This document shows, in pieces, positions 1 through 6,218 of a DNA stretch of 7,896 nucleotides (positions within the stretch are counted from its first letter, which is position 1; each line of letters begins with the position of its first letter). The notes under the pieces were generated by a model that searched no databases, had not been told where the DNA came from, and saw only the letters and a program-made list of their open reading frames with translations. A program made the position numbers and the translations under genes. The stretch comes from Leptolinea sp. UBA1437. GTDB taxonomy: Bacteria > Chloroflexota > Anaerolineae > Anaerolineales > Anaerolineaceae. The stretch is from assembly GCA_002329625.1 (NCBI GenBank), contig DCTP01000095.1:1-7896 (forward strand), written 5' to 3'.

Positions 1-44
1 TGCAAAAAACAGGTGGAAGGGGTCTTTCCAATCTGTTTCGCTGA
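1..44 (+). CDS. C-terminal tail of an upstream gene, possibly signal recognition particle protein Ffh (partial)
   Basis: The third reading frame is open from the window edge to a TGA at 42-44 and gives a short basic tail, QKTGGRGLSNLFR. Glycine- and lysine-rich tails with a GRG element close to the stop are common at the C-terminus of Ffh, and ffh often lies directly upstream of rpsP. Thirteen residues are too few to prove identity. The two other plus frames also stay open across this stretch (to about 60 and 70), so even the frame is a choice based on context. If correct, rpsP starts 118 bases after this stop. Confidence 0.33.
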   Translation, partial: QKTGGRGLSNLFR

Positions 45-54
45 TTGGTTTTGG

Positions 55-108
55 CTCTGATGATTTTTAGACCCTGCGCATTCCTTCAGCGCAACCCTCA
101 TCTCAGAG
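55..108 (+). promoter_or_regulatory. Possible structured leader RNA upstream of rpsP
   Basis: Two nested helices can be drawn by eye. The outer one pairs CTCTGA (55-60) with TCAGAG (103-108) and can continue with TGA (61-63) against TCA (98-100) across a two-base bulge. The inner one pairs TGCGC (75-79) with GCGCA (89-93) around a nine-base loop. No run of T follows, so this is not an intrinsic terminator. Its place just before a ribosomal protein gene would suit an autoregulatory leader, but I do not recognise a named RNA family and no folding was computed. I see no convincing promoter in 1-162. Confidence 0.3.
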
Positions 109-162
109 AAGCAACAGCGAATAATCAAGTCAAAAAAGAAGGAACAGGAGAAAAAATTTAAA

Positions 163-519
163 ATGGTTCGTATTCGATTACGCCGAAATGGTTTGAAAAA
201 TCAATCCAGCTACCGAATTGTAGCCGCAGATAAAGAGAGCCCGCGGAATGGTCGGTTTCTTGAAATTCTCGGGTCTTATAATCCTCGCACAGAACCGTTC
301 ACTTTTCAGGTGAAGGAAGACAGAATCTACTACTGGATGAGCAACGGAGCTCAGCCGAGTGAATCTGTTGTAAAATTATTTAAAAGCGTAGGATTAATGG
401 ACCGATTTGAACGCTACAAAAAGGGTGAGTCAATCGATGCATTGATGGAAGAAGCAAATAATTATTATGCTCAACGCAAAGTCAATGTAAAAACACGTGA
501 AGCTGCGCTGAAGTCATAA
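163..519 (+). CDS. rpsP: 30S ribosomal protein bS16
   Basis: This 118-residue protein is the small-subunit protein bS16, which binds 16S rRNA early in 30S assembly. The N-terminus carries the typical family pattern: MVRIRLRRNG at 1-10, then YRIVAADKESPRNGRF at about residues 17-32, and a G-S-YNP motif near 37-41. The conserved core ends around residue 85, and the rest is a polar C-terminal extension of the kind many bS16 proteins have. The ATG start matches the family N-terminus exactly. An AGGAG at 146-150 lies twelve bases upstream, slightly far, with a GAAGG at 139-143 as a weaker alternative. Its TAA stop overlaps the khpA ATG as TAATG, which suggests translational coupling. It is the first complete gene of the rpsP-khpA-rimM-dprA run. 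Confidence 0.97.
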   Translation: MVRIRLRRNGLKNQSSYRIVAADKESPRNGRFLEILGSYNPRTEPFTFQVKEDRIYYWMSNGAQPSESVVKLFKSVGLMDRFERYKKGESIDALMEEANNYYAQRKVNVKTREAALKS

Positions 520-815
520 TGCAGCACAAAGAAGATGTCAAAATGCAGAGAAGTTCTTCCAATAAGGGTGATTTTGCCAAGGACTTGGTAGAATACATCG
601 CACTTTCACTGGTTGAAGATACCAACAGTGTTCGCGTCACACAGGAGCGAAGCGGTAACCGAGTGCGGTTAGAGCTGCATGTTGCCAAGGAAGACATGGG
701 CAGGATTATCGGCAAGGGTGGACGGGTTGCCAATTCCATCCGTTTATTGCTTCGAGTCGCTTCCGCAAGAGATGGCAGGCAAATTTCGTTGGATGTAATA
801 GAACCCGATTCTTAA
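519..815 (+). CDS. khpA: KhpA-like small KH-domain RNA-binding protein
   Basis: This 98-residue protein consists of a single KH domain. The segment DLVEYIALSLVED (about 22-34) is the first helix typical of KhpA. The RNA-contacting loop is G-K-G-G at residues 65-68 within IIGKGGR, followed by the helix ANSIRLLLRVASARDG and the last strand ISLDVIE. In other bacteria KhpA acts in the cytoplasm, often with KhpB, as an RNA chaperone linked to cell division and envelope growth; no KhpB is visible here. The gene between rpsP and rimM is its normal place. The ATG at 519 shares its A with the rpsP stop. An in-frame ATG at 543 gives 90 residues and has AAAGAAG at 528-534 upstream. As the first 18 or so residues are not conserved KH sequence, the later start is a real alternative. 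Confidence 0.9.
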   Translation: MQHKEDVKMQRSSSNKGDFAKDLVEYIALSLVEDTNSVRVTQERSGNRVRLELHVAKEDMGRIIGKGGRVANSIRLLLRVASARDGRQISLDVIEPDS

Positions 816-818
816 TCG

Positions 819-1391
819 TTGGATTTCACAGTGAAGGCGAAAAGTCATCGGGATCAACAGGAATTCAATCAACAAGGCTCGTCAAATATTGACGAGCCTG
901 AATTTATTTGTATCGGAAAAATTCATCGATCGCATGGCATCAACGGCGCTGTAATTATGGATCCGATGACGGATTTTCCCGAACGGATTCGTTCCGGAAG
1001 GAAGGTTTTTGTCGGGACGAGTCGGGATCCCATGGTCATCAAATCTGCTCGTTCTATGCCTCCGTTTTTTTTGGTTCAATTTGTTGAAATCGAAAGTCCC
1101 GAAAAAGCTTCGGAGTTACGCAATCAATTTGTCTTTGTGAAAAAAATCGATTTGCCGAAACTCCCCAAAGGTAGATATTATTTTCATCAATTAATCGGTC
1201 TGGATGTATTTGAGATAAACGGTGCGCGGATCGGTAAAGTGAAGGAAATTTTGGAGACCGGTGCAAACGATGTGTATGTCATCGAAAAAGAGGATCAAAC
1301 AGAAGTACTGGCTGCCGGCATTCCGGAAGTGATTCGGGAAATAAATCTTGAAGAAAAGAAAATGGTAGTTAATCTACCGGAATGGATATAA
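819..1391 (+). CDS. rimM: Ribosome maturation factor RimM
   Basis: RimM helps process the 16S rRNA 3' domain and assemble the 30S head. Counting from the TTG at 819 (190 residues), the RimM N-terminal barrel begins at about residue 28 with FICIGKIHRSHGINGAV. The PRC-barrel-like C-terminal domain starts near residue 118 with GRYYFHQLIGL and contains the signature TGANDVYVI at about 147-155, then EVLAAGIPEVI, ending in PEWI. Family members usually start a few residues before the G-K-I motif, so this one has about 27 extra, hydrophilic, Q- and N-rich residues. No ATG exists upstream of the barrel. The choices are TTG at 819, four bases after the khpA stop, or GTG at 831, and neither has a clear Shine-Dalgarno sequence. 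Coupled translation from khpA is likely. A perfect hairpin lies inside the extension (875-899). dprA starts six bases downstream. Confidence 0.93.
   Translation: MDFTVKAKSHRDQQEFNQQGSSNIDEPEFICIGKIHRSHGINGAVIMDPMTDFPERIRSGRKVFVGTSRDPMVIKSARSMPPFFLVQFVEIESPEKASELRNQFVFVKKIDLPKLPKGRYYFHQLIGLDVFEINGARIGKVKEILETGANDVYVIEKEDQTEVLAAGIPEVIREINLEEKKMVVNLPEWI
875..899. repeat. Perfect 11-bp inverted repeat with 3-base loop inside the rimM 5' end
   Basis: AGGCTCGTCAA (875-885), loop ATA, then TTGACGAGCCT (889-899) are exact reverse complements. The stem lies entirely within the nonconserved N-terminal extension of rimM and ends just before the codons of the conserved barrel. The bases after it (GAATTTATTTG) are only loosely T-rich, so a weak attenuator is possible, but a standard terminator is not shown. 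It could also be a protein-binding palindrome or an mRNA hairpin affecting translation. The repeat itself is certain; its role is not. Confidence 0.6.
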
Positions 1392-1397
1392 ATCAAA

Positions 1398-2501
1398 ATG
1401 CCCGACCAATTGGCTTATTGGGTGGCATTTAATCATATCAAAGGTTTTGGTTCGGTTCGTTTTCAACTTTTATTAAATTATTTTTCATCACTCGAGGTGG
1501 CCTGGAATGCAACGCCGATCGAGTTGGCAGCTGCAGGAGTCCATGAACGACAAATCAAAGCAATTCTTGATTTTCGTGAAAAAAATTCTCCGGAAGACCT
1601 GTTGAACAAAATTCAAAGATCGGGGATATCGGTTGTAACCCGAATGGATGACAATTATCCCGCTCTCTTAAAACTCATCGCGACGCCTCCGCCTGTTCTC
1701 TATTTTAAAGGGACACTGCCGGGGCAAGATAAAAATTGCATCGCGATTGTCGGCACCCGAAGAATGACCGCTTACGGAAGCGAAATGGCACGGGAAATCA
1801 GCGCTTTTTTGGCATCCCGTGGAGTCGTCATTGTTTCTGGATTGGCGCGCGGGATTGACAGTGTCGCTCATCAGGCTGCTTTGAACTGCGGCGGTGAAAC
1901 AGTGGCTGTTCTCGGCTCCGGTGTGGATGTAATTTATCCACCGGAACACAGGCTCTTAGCTAAGAACATAACGGAATCCGGTGCTTTAATCAGCGATTAT
2001 CCACCCGGAACGGCTCCAGAACGGACGAATTTTCCTCCGCGGAATCGGATCATTTCCGGAATATGCAGCGCATGTATTATTATCGAAGCGGGGGAGAAAT
2101 CCGGTTCCTTAATTACGGCACGTTTTGCCGCCGAACAGGGGCGCGAAGTATTCGTATTACCGGGGAACTTAAATGCACCACAGTCGATCGGAACAAACCG
2201 CCTGATCCGGGACGGTGCTCGACCTTTACTTCAGAAAGAGGAATTGTTGGAGTTCATTGAATCTTATGAATCCGTCAATCCAGTAGCTCTGAATAAAAAA
2301 ATCCAGATATCGTTTGAGGATCCATTGGAACAGAAAATCTTGGATTTAATCGATGTCGAAGCGCTGCATGTCGATGAAATTTCAAGACGATTGGGACTTA
2401 CCGCAGGAAAGGCTTCATCGATATTGACCATGCTGGAATTGAAGGGATTTGTGCAGGAGACAGCCCCGCAGACTTACCGAAAATATTTATCTCTTTTTTA
2501 A
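1398..2501 (+). CDS. dprA: DNA-processing protein DprA (Smf family)
   Basis: DprA binds incoming single-stranded DNA and loads RecA during natural transformation; it is also widespread in bacteria not known to be competent. The 367-residue product has the full architecture. An N-terminal helical region (about 1-70, with the HIKGFG helix-hairpin-helix-like start) is followed by the Rossmann-fold core. That core shows IAIVGTRR at 115-122, SGLARGID at 147-154, FPPRNRIISG at 212-221 and then EAGEKSGSLITARFAAEQGR and VFVLPGN. A C-terminal winged-helix domain covers about 300-367 (VDEISRRLGLTAGKASSILTMLELKGFV). Length and motifs are normal and no key residue is missing. The ATG at 1398 follows the rimM stop by six bases, with only a weak purine-rich stretch upstream. 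It probably ends the first operon, although no clear terminator follows. Confidence 0.97.
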   Translation: MPDQLAYWVAFNHIKGFGSVRFQLLLNYFSSLEVAWNATPIELAAAGVHERQIKAILDFREKNSPEDLLNKIQRSGISVVTRMDDNYPALLKLIATPPPVLYFKGTLPGQDKNCIAIVGTRRMTAYGSEMAREISAFLASRGVVIVSGLARGIDSVAHQAALNCGGETVAVLGSGVDVIYPPEHRLLAKNITESGALISDYPPGTAPERTNFPPRNRIISGICSACIIIEAGEKSGSLITARFAAEQGREVFVLPGNLNAPQSIGTNRLIRDGARPLLQKEELLEFIESYESVNPVALNKKIQISFEDPLEQKILDLIDVEALHVDEISRRLGLTAGKASSILTMLELKGFVQETAPQTYRKYLSLF

Positions 2502-2527
2502 TATTTCATATCGAACAAAAACAAATG

Positions 2528-2605
2528 AGAATTTCTTTATCGGAGTGAAATTCTGATTAAGCCTTGATAAAAGACGGATTCAATGGCATTATTCATAAGA
2601 ATTTC
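2528..2605. repeat. Three copies of AGAATTTC in the dprA-manC gap
   Basis: The 8-mer AGAATTTC occurs at 2528-2535 and 2598-2605 on the plus strand and at 2547-2554 on the minus strand (read as GAAATTCT). The first two form an inverted repeat with an 11-base spacer and share the context AAT-G/C before the 8-mer. They lie upstream of the candidate -35, and the third lies at the predicted transcription start. This layout would suit an operator, but the words are AT-rich and the link to regulation is inference. Confidence 0.35.
2564..2592 (+). promoter_or_regulatory. Candidate sigma-70-type promoter for manC-topA
   Basis: TTGATA (2564-2569) and CATTAT (2587-2592) are spaced by exactly 17 bases, in the only sizeable gap between dprA and manC. 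The -35 matches the consensus TTGACA in five of six positions and the -10 matches TATAAT in four. A start near 2598-2600 would leave a leader of about 40 bases before manC. Such matches are common in AT-rich DNA, so this is moderate evidence only. Confidence 0.35.
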
Positions 2606-2629
2606 AAACCGGACAGGAAGACAGGCAAT

Positions 2630-2635
2630 GGAGGA
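2630..2635 (+). promoter_or_regulatory. Ribosome binding site that fixes the manC start
   Basis: GGAGGA lies just upstream of the ATG at 2639. The reading frame stays open upstream to a TTG at 2564, but that codon has no Shine-Dalgarno sequence and the 25 residues it would add do not look like the nucleotidyltransferase family. The ATG at 2639 is therefore preferred. Confidence 0.7.
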
Positions 2636-2638
2636 AAA

Positions 2639-3724
2639 ATGGAAAATGACTTTTATGCCGTGATTATGGCAGGTGGCGGAGGAACGCGTCTCTGGCCGCT
2701 TTCCACAAAAGATCATCCCAAACAAATGTTAAAATTTGCACAAGATGAGACCATGTTCCAAATGACTGTCTCCAGATTGACGGAAAAGATACCTTTTGAG
2801 AATATATTGGTCGTAACCACAGAAGACCAGGCTGCGAAACTGAAACAACAATGTAATAACATACCGGAAGAAAATTACCTGATTGAACCTTTGCCTCGGG
2901 GAACCGCCAGTGTAATCGGATTGGCGGCGATTCACTTGGAAAAGAGAATGCCCGGTTCAATCATGGCTGTGATACCGTCCGATCATTTTGTTCTGAATGA
3001 AAAACAATTTTTAGCTTTACTCGAGAATGGATACCAGGCTGCAAAAGATCAACACTTAGTAACATTGGGGGTGAAACCGTCCTTTCCTTCTACCGGAATG
3101 GGATATATCGAACAGGGAGAAAAAATACCGGTTGGTTATGATTTGTACCATGTTGGACAATTTCGAGAAAAACCGGATAAAGAAACCGCGGAATATTTTG
3201 TTCATTCCGGAAAATTCTGGTGGAATGCGGGAATATTCGTTTGGTCAAGCCGACGGATTTTGAATGAAATAGCGATGTTTCTCCCAGATCTCTCGAAAAA
3301 GTTGGATATAATCAACGCGACTATCGATCGGCCGGATTATACCGATACCATGGAAAAAACCTGGAGATTAATTGAGCCGGCAACCATCGATTATGGTGTC
3401 TTGGAAAAGACAACCGATGTCGTTTTTCTTCCGACTTACGATCTCGGGTGGAATGATATTGGATCGTGGGAATCTTTATTTGATGTGATACCTCCCGATG
3501 AAAACGGGAATGTCATCATAAACTGTAAATTTCATTCGATTGATTCCGACGGAGTTTTGGCGTGTTCCGAAAATAAAGAGAAAATGATTGTATCCATTGG
3601 GGTAAAGAATATGATCATCATCGAGACGGAAAAAGCCGTATTGGTTTGTCCGCGATCCGAAACACAAAGAGTACGTGAAATTGTCGATTTTTTAAAGAAA
3701 AACAATTTAACCGCATATTTATAG
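2639..3724 (+). CDS. manC: Mannose-1-phosphate guanylyltransferase (GDP-mannose pyrophosphorylase)
   Basis: This enzyme makes GDP-mannose from mannose 1-phosphate and GTP in the cytoplasm, feeding mannosylated glycans, GDP-fucose or compatible-solute pathways. The 361-residue product opens with the nucleotide-binding signature AGGGGTRLWPLS (11-22) and PKQ at 27-29. It then has FREKPD at 175-180 (the EKP motif with the catalytic-region lysine), WWNAGIF around 194-200, ATIDYGVLEK at 248-257 and LGWNDIGSW at 269-277, with aspartates typical of metal binding. The length is that of the single-function form. The C-terminal cupin-like phosphomannose isomerase domain of the longer bifunctional enzymes is absent, so isomerase activity must come from elsewhere. 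The gene sits between dprA and topA, probably has its own promoter, and is coupled to topA: their reading frames are nine bases apart. Confidence 0.93.
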   Translation: MENDFYAVIMAGGGGTRLWPLSTKDHPKQMLKFAQDETMFQMTVSRLTEKIPFENILVVTTEDQAAKLKQQCNNIPEENYLIEPLPRGTASVIGLAAIHLEKRMPGSIMAVIPSDHFVLNEKQFLALLENGYQAAKDQHLVTLGVKPSFPSTGMGYIEQGEKIPVGYDLYHVGQFREKPDKETAEYFVHSGKFWWNAGIFVWSSRRILNEIAMFLPDLSKKLDIINATIDRPDYTDTMEKTWRLIEPATIDYGVLEKTTDVVFLPTYDLGWNDIGSWESLFDVIPPDENGNVIINCKFHSIDSDGVLACSENKEKMIVSIGVKNMIIIETEKAVLVCPRSETQRVREIVDFLKKNNLTAYL

Positions 3725-3728
3725 GAGA
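3723..3728 (+). promoter_or_regulatory. Ribosome binding site overlapping the manC stop, supporting a TTG start for topA
   Basis: AGGAGA begins inside the manC TAG stop (3722-3724), six to seven bases before a TTG at 3734. No ATG or GTG is placed equally well, and the protein read from this TTG begins with a zinc-ribbon sequence from its first residues. The overlap also suggests translational coupling of topA to manC. Confidence 0.75.
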
Positions 3729-3733
3729 AAAGT

Positions 3734-6118
3734 TTGGAAGCTTATTGCCTGAAATGTAAACAAAAAAGAGAAATTCAAAATCCGGTCGCAGAATATACCG
3801 CAAACGGGAGACCTATCACGAAGGGAACCTGCCCTGTCTGCAATTCAAAACTCAGTCTAATCGGAAAAACAGCGGCTCATGAAGGGTTGGAAAAGCCTCA
3901 AATAACGAAAGCTGCCAAAAAAGCAAATTCAAAAAAAGTTGTTGCTAAAACTCATTCGAAAGATCCAAACCCTAAAAAAATAAACGGTTCGAAAAACGGA
4001 ACAAATACAACCCGAGGAATTGGGCAGAAGTTGGTTATTGTGGAATCGCCGGCGAAAGCGCGAACCGTCGGGAACTTTCTGGGGAAAGGATATATTGTAA
4101 AAGCTTCGATCGGTCATGTCCGTGATCTAAAAAAATCAACTTTATCCGTTGATGTGGAAAATGGCTTTACACCGGAATATCGAGTTCCCAATGAAAAGCG
4201 AGCTTTGGTAAAGGAATTATCAACGCTGGCAAAAAACAGCGATGAAGTTTATCTAGCAACAGATCCTGATCGGGAAGGAGAAGCGATCGCCTGGCACTTA
4301 TTGGAGGCTGCGGATATTGATCCGAAAAAAACGGAAAGAGTCGTCTTTCATGAAATTACAAAACCGGCAATTGCGGAAGCTTTTAAGAATCCACGCGATA
4401 TTAATATGGATCTGGTTGATGCCCAACAGGCCCGTCGAATTTTGGACAGATTGGTCGGTTACAATTTAAGTCCTTTACTCTGGAATAAGGTTCAACGTCG
4501 TTTATCCGCCGGGCGTGTTCAATCGGTTGCGGTAAAGCTAATTGTCGATCGGGAACGGGAAATTGAAAATTTTGTTCCTCGTGAATATTGGACGATAACC
4601 GTTGAACTTCAACCCCAAAATATTAAAGGCACTTTCCTTTCCAGATTGGTAAAGATCGATCAAGCCGATCCGGAATTAAATAACGAAGATCAGGTTCAGT
4701 TTCATCTTAATCATCTTCAATCCGCCGATTATGTGATTGATGCGATTAAGAAGAATGTTCGACACCGGAAACCATCCGCGCCGTTTACAACTTCAACTCT
4801 GCAGCAGGAAGCGTCTAAAAGATTGGGATTAACTGCCAATCGGACTATGGCTCTGGCGCAACAGTTATATGAGGGTATTGATCTCGGGAGCGAAGGATCC
4901 GCCGGTTTGATAACTTATATGAGAACCGATTCAACCAACATTTCCGAAATCGCCCAAAATGAAGCACGGAAATACATTCAGCAGACCTATGGTTCAGGCT
5001 TTGTTCCCAAAACAGCGCCGGTTTATAAAACAAAAACACAACGGGCACAGGAAGCTCATGAGGCAATTCGTCCGACCACTGTAAACCGAACCCCGGAACA
5101 AATGAAGCCTTATCTCAATCGGGATCTTTTTCGGCTGTATCAGTTGATTTGGCAGCGTTTTGTATCCTCCCAGATGGAGGACGCTTTGTATGATACACTG
5201 ACGATTGATGTCAGCGCCAAAGATGCCCATAATTATCTTTTCCGTTCCTCGGGATCAAAGCTGAAATTCCAAGGATTTCTGGCTGTTTATGAGGAAAGCA
5301 AAGATGAGGATTTGGTAGTAGATGAAATGGAAAATACCAAATTTCCCGAAGGGTTGGCTGTCGGGCAGAAACTGCAATGTGTTCATACAATTCCCGAACA
5401 ACATTTTACGCAACCTCCCGCACGGTATACCGAAGCTACTCTGGTGAAAACGCTTGAGGAAAACGGTATCGGTCGACCGTCTACTTATGCTTCAATCCTT
5501 TCGACAATCCAAACGAGAGGATATGTTGTTCGTGAGGCGAAGCGTCTTTACCCAACCGAAACCGGGATTTTGGTCAACGATCTACTGGTAAACAGTTTTC
5601 CGAACGTCGTTAACATCGGTTTTACCTCTCAGATGGAAGGTGAATTGGATGATGTAGCCGGCGGAGAGAAAAAATGGCAAACGGTGGTGGGAGATTTTTA
5701 TAAGGAATTTGAACCGGCTTTGAATCAAGCGCGGAAAGAATTGCCAAAAGCACAGTTGGAACCGGAGAAAGTTGGTCGAAAATGCCCGCAATGCGGAAAA
5801 GAGCTGGTTATTCGAAACGGTAAATACGGAAAATTTATCTCTTGCAGCGGGTTTCCGCAATGCCGTTATACGGAACAGATAGTGGAGAAATTGGATGTCC
5901 CGTGTCCGAAATGCGGAAAAGAGCTGATTGTTCGTCGCTCTAAAAACGGAAGGATTTTCTATGGATGCAGCGGATATCCGGAATGTCAATTTACCTCGTG
6001 GAAAAAGCCGGTAAAACAGAAATGTCCGAATTGCGGCGGGATGTTGGTGGAGATGAATCGGGATACGCTACAATGTATAGAATGCAAGACGAAAGTCGAA
6101 AATAAAGATTCCGAATAA
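3734..6118 (+). CDS. topA: DNA topoisomerase I (type IA) with an extra N-terminal zinc-ribbon domain
   Basis: The 794-residue enzyme relaxes negatively supercoiled DNA by cutting one strand through a tyrosine link. Residues 1-45 are an unusual extra domain with two cysteine pairs (YCLKCK near 4-9 and CPVC near 33-36), resembling the small DUF5679 family. Residues 46-95 are a lysine-, asparagine- and serine-rich linker. The TOPRIM domain starts at about 98 with LVIVESPAKA (metal-binding E104) and has DPDREGEAIAWHL from D177. The catalytic tyrosine is Y395 in GLITYMRTDST. ENGIGRPSTYASI marks the later core. The C-terminus has three four-cysteine ribbons: C684/687/704/710, C724/727/745/751 and C764/767/781/784. 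All expected catalytic parts are present. The start is a TTG with a good ribosome binding site overlapping manC. It is longer at the N-terminus than a standard TopA, in which the TOPRIM domain begins almost at residue 1. Confidence 0.97.
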   Translation: MEAYCLKCKQKREIQNPVAEYTANGRPITKGTCPVCNSKLSLIGKTAAHEGLEKPQITKAAKKANSKKVVAKTHSKDPNPKKINGSKNGTNTTRGIGQKLVIVESPAKARTVGNFLGKGYIVKASIGHVRDLKKSTLSVDVENGFTPEYRVPNEKRALVKELSTLAKNSDEVYLATDPDREGEAIAWHLLEAADIDPKKTERVVFHEITKPAIAEAFKNPRDINMDLVDAQQARRILDRLVGYNLSPLLWNKVQRRLSAGRVQSVAVKLIVDREREIENFVPREYWTITVELQPQNIKGTFLSRLVKIDQADPELNNEDQVQFHLNHLQSADYVIDAIKKNVRHRKPSAPFTTSTLQQEASKRLGLTANRTMALAQQLYEGIDLGSEGSAGLITYMRTDSTNISEIAQNEARKYIQQTYGSGFVPKTAPVYKTKTQRAQEAHEAIRPTTVNRTPEQMKPYLNRDLFRLYQLIWQRFVSSQMEDALYDTLTIDVSAKDAHNYLFRSSGSKLKFQGFLAVYEESKDEDLVVDEMENTKFPEGLAVGQKLQCVHTIPEQHFTQPPARYTEATLVKTLEENGIGRPSTYASILSTIQTRGYVVREAKRLYPTETGILVNDLLVNSFPNVVNIGFTSQMEGELDDVAGGEKKWQTVVGDFYKEFEPALNQARKELPKAQLEPEKVGRKCPQCGKELVIRNGKYGKFISCSGFPQCRYTEQIVEKLDVPCPKCGKELIVRRSKNGRIFYGCSGYPECQFTSWKKPVKQKCPNCGGMLVEMNRDTLQCIECKTKVENKDSE

Positions 6119-6137
6119 AAACGATCGAATTTGGAAA

Positions 6138-6143
6138 TATAAT
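6138..6143 (+). promoter_or_regulatory. Possible -10 element upstream of the unknown membrane protein gene
   Basis: A perfect TATAAT lies in the 100-base gap between topA and the next gene. No good -35 box is found 16-18 bases upstream and there is no TG extension. The gap shows no terminator either: the best inverted pair, AACGAT with ATCGTT, has a very long loop. The downstream gene may have its own start here or simply continue the topA transcript. Confidence 0.25.
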
Positions 6144-6208
6144 TGGGATAACGAATCGTTGCAGAGCTTTGTAAATAAAAACGCTTAAGAACCCATTCAG
6201 TTCTATGT

Positions 6209-6213
6209 GGAGG
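6209..6213 (+). promoter_or_regulatory. Ribosome binding site that fixes the start of the unknown membrane protein
   Basis: GGAGG sits five bases before the ATG at 6219. The frame extends to a GTG at 6207, but that codon overlaps this element and has no site of its own, so the ATG is the better start. Confidence 0.75.
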
Positions 6214-6218
6214 TCCCG

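Noticed and set aside
2528..2554. The AGAATTTC/GAAATTCT inverted repeat as a dprA terminator
   Set aside because: The stem is only eight AT-rich pairs with an 11-base loop and no T-run after it; an operator-like role is more plausible.
2564..2638. An extended manC start at the TTG at 2564
   Set aside because: There is no ribosome binding site before this TTG, the added residues are not family-like, and GGAGGA marks the ATG at 2639. The TTG is better read as part of a -35 box.
5582..5989. A 135-residue minus-strand open frame inside topA
   Set aside because: It is fully antisense to the conserved C-terminal core and zinc ribbons of TopA and shows no family features.
6119..6218. A terminator after topA
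   Set aside because: The only inverted pairs are a six-base match with a very long loop and a four-base GAAC/GTTC pair with no T-run, too weak to call.
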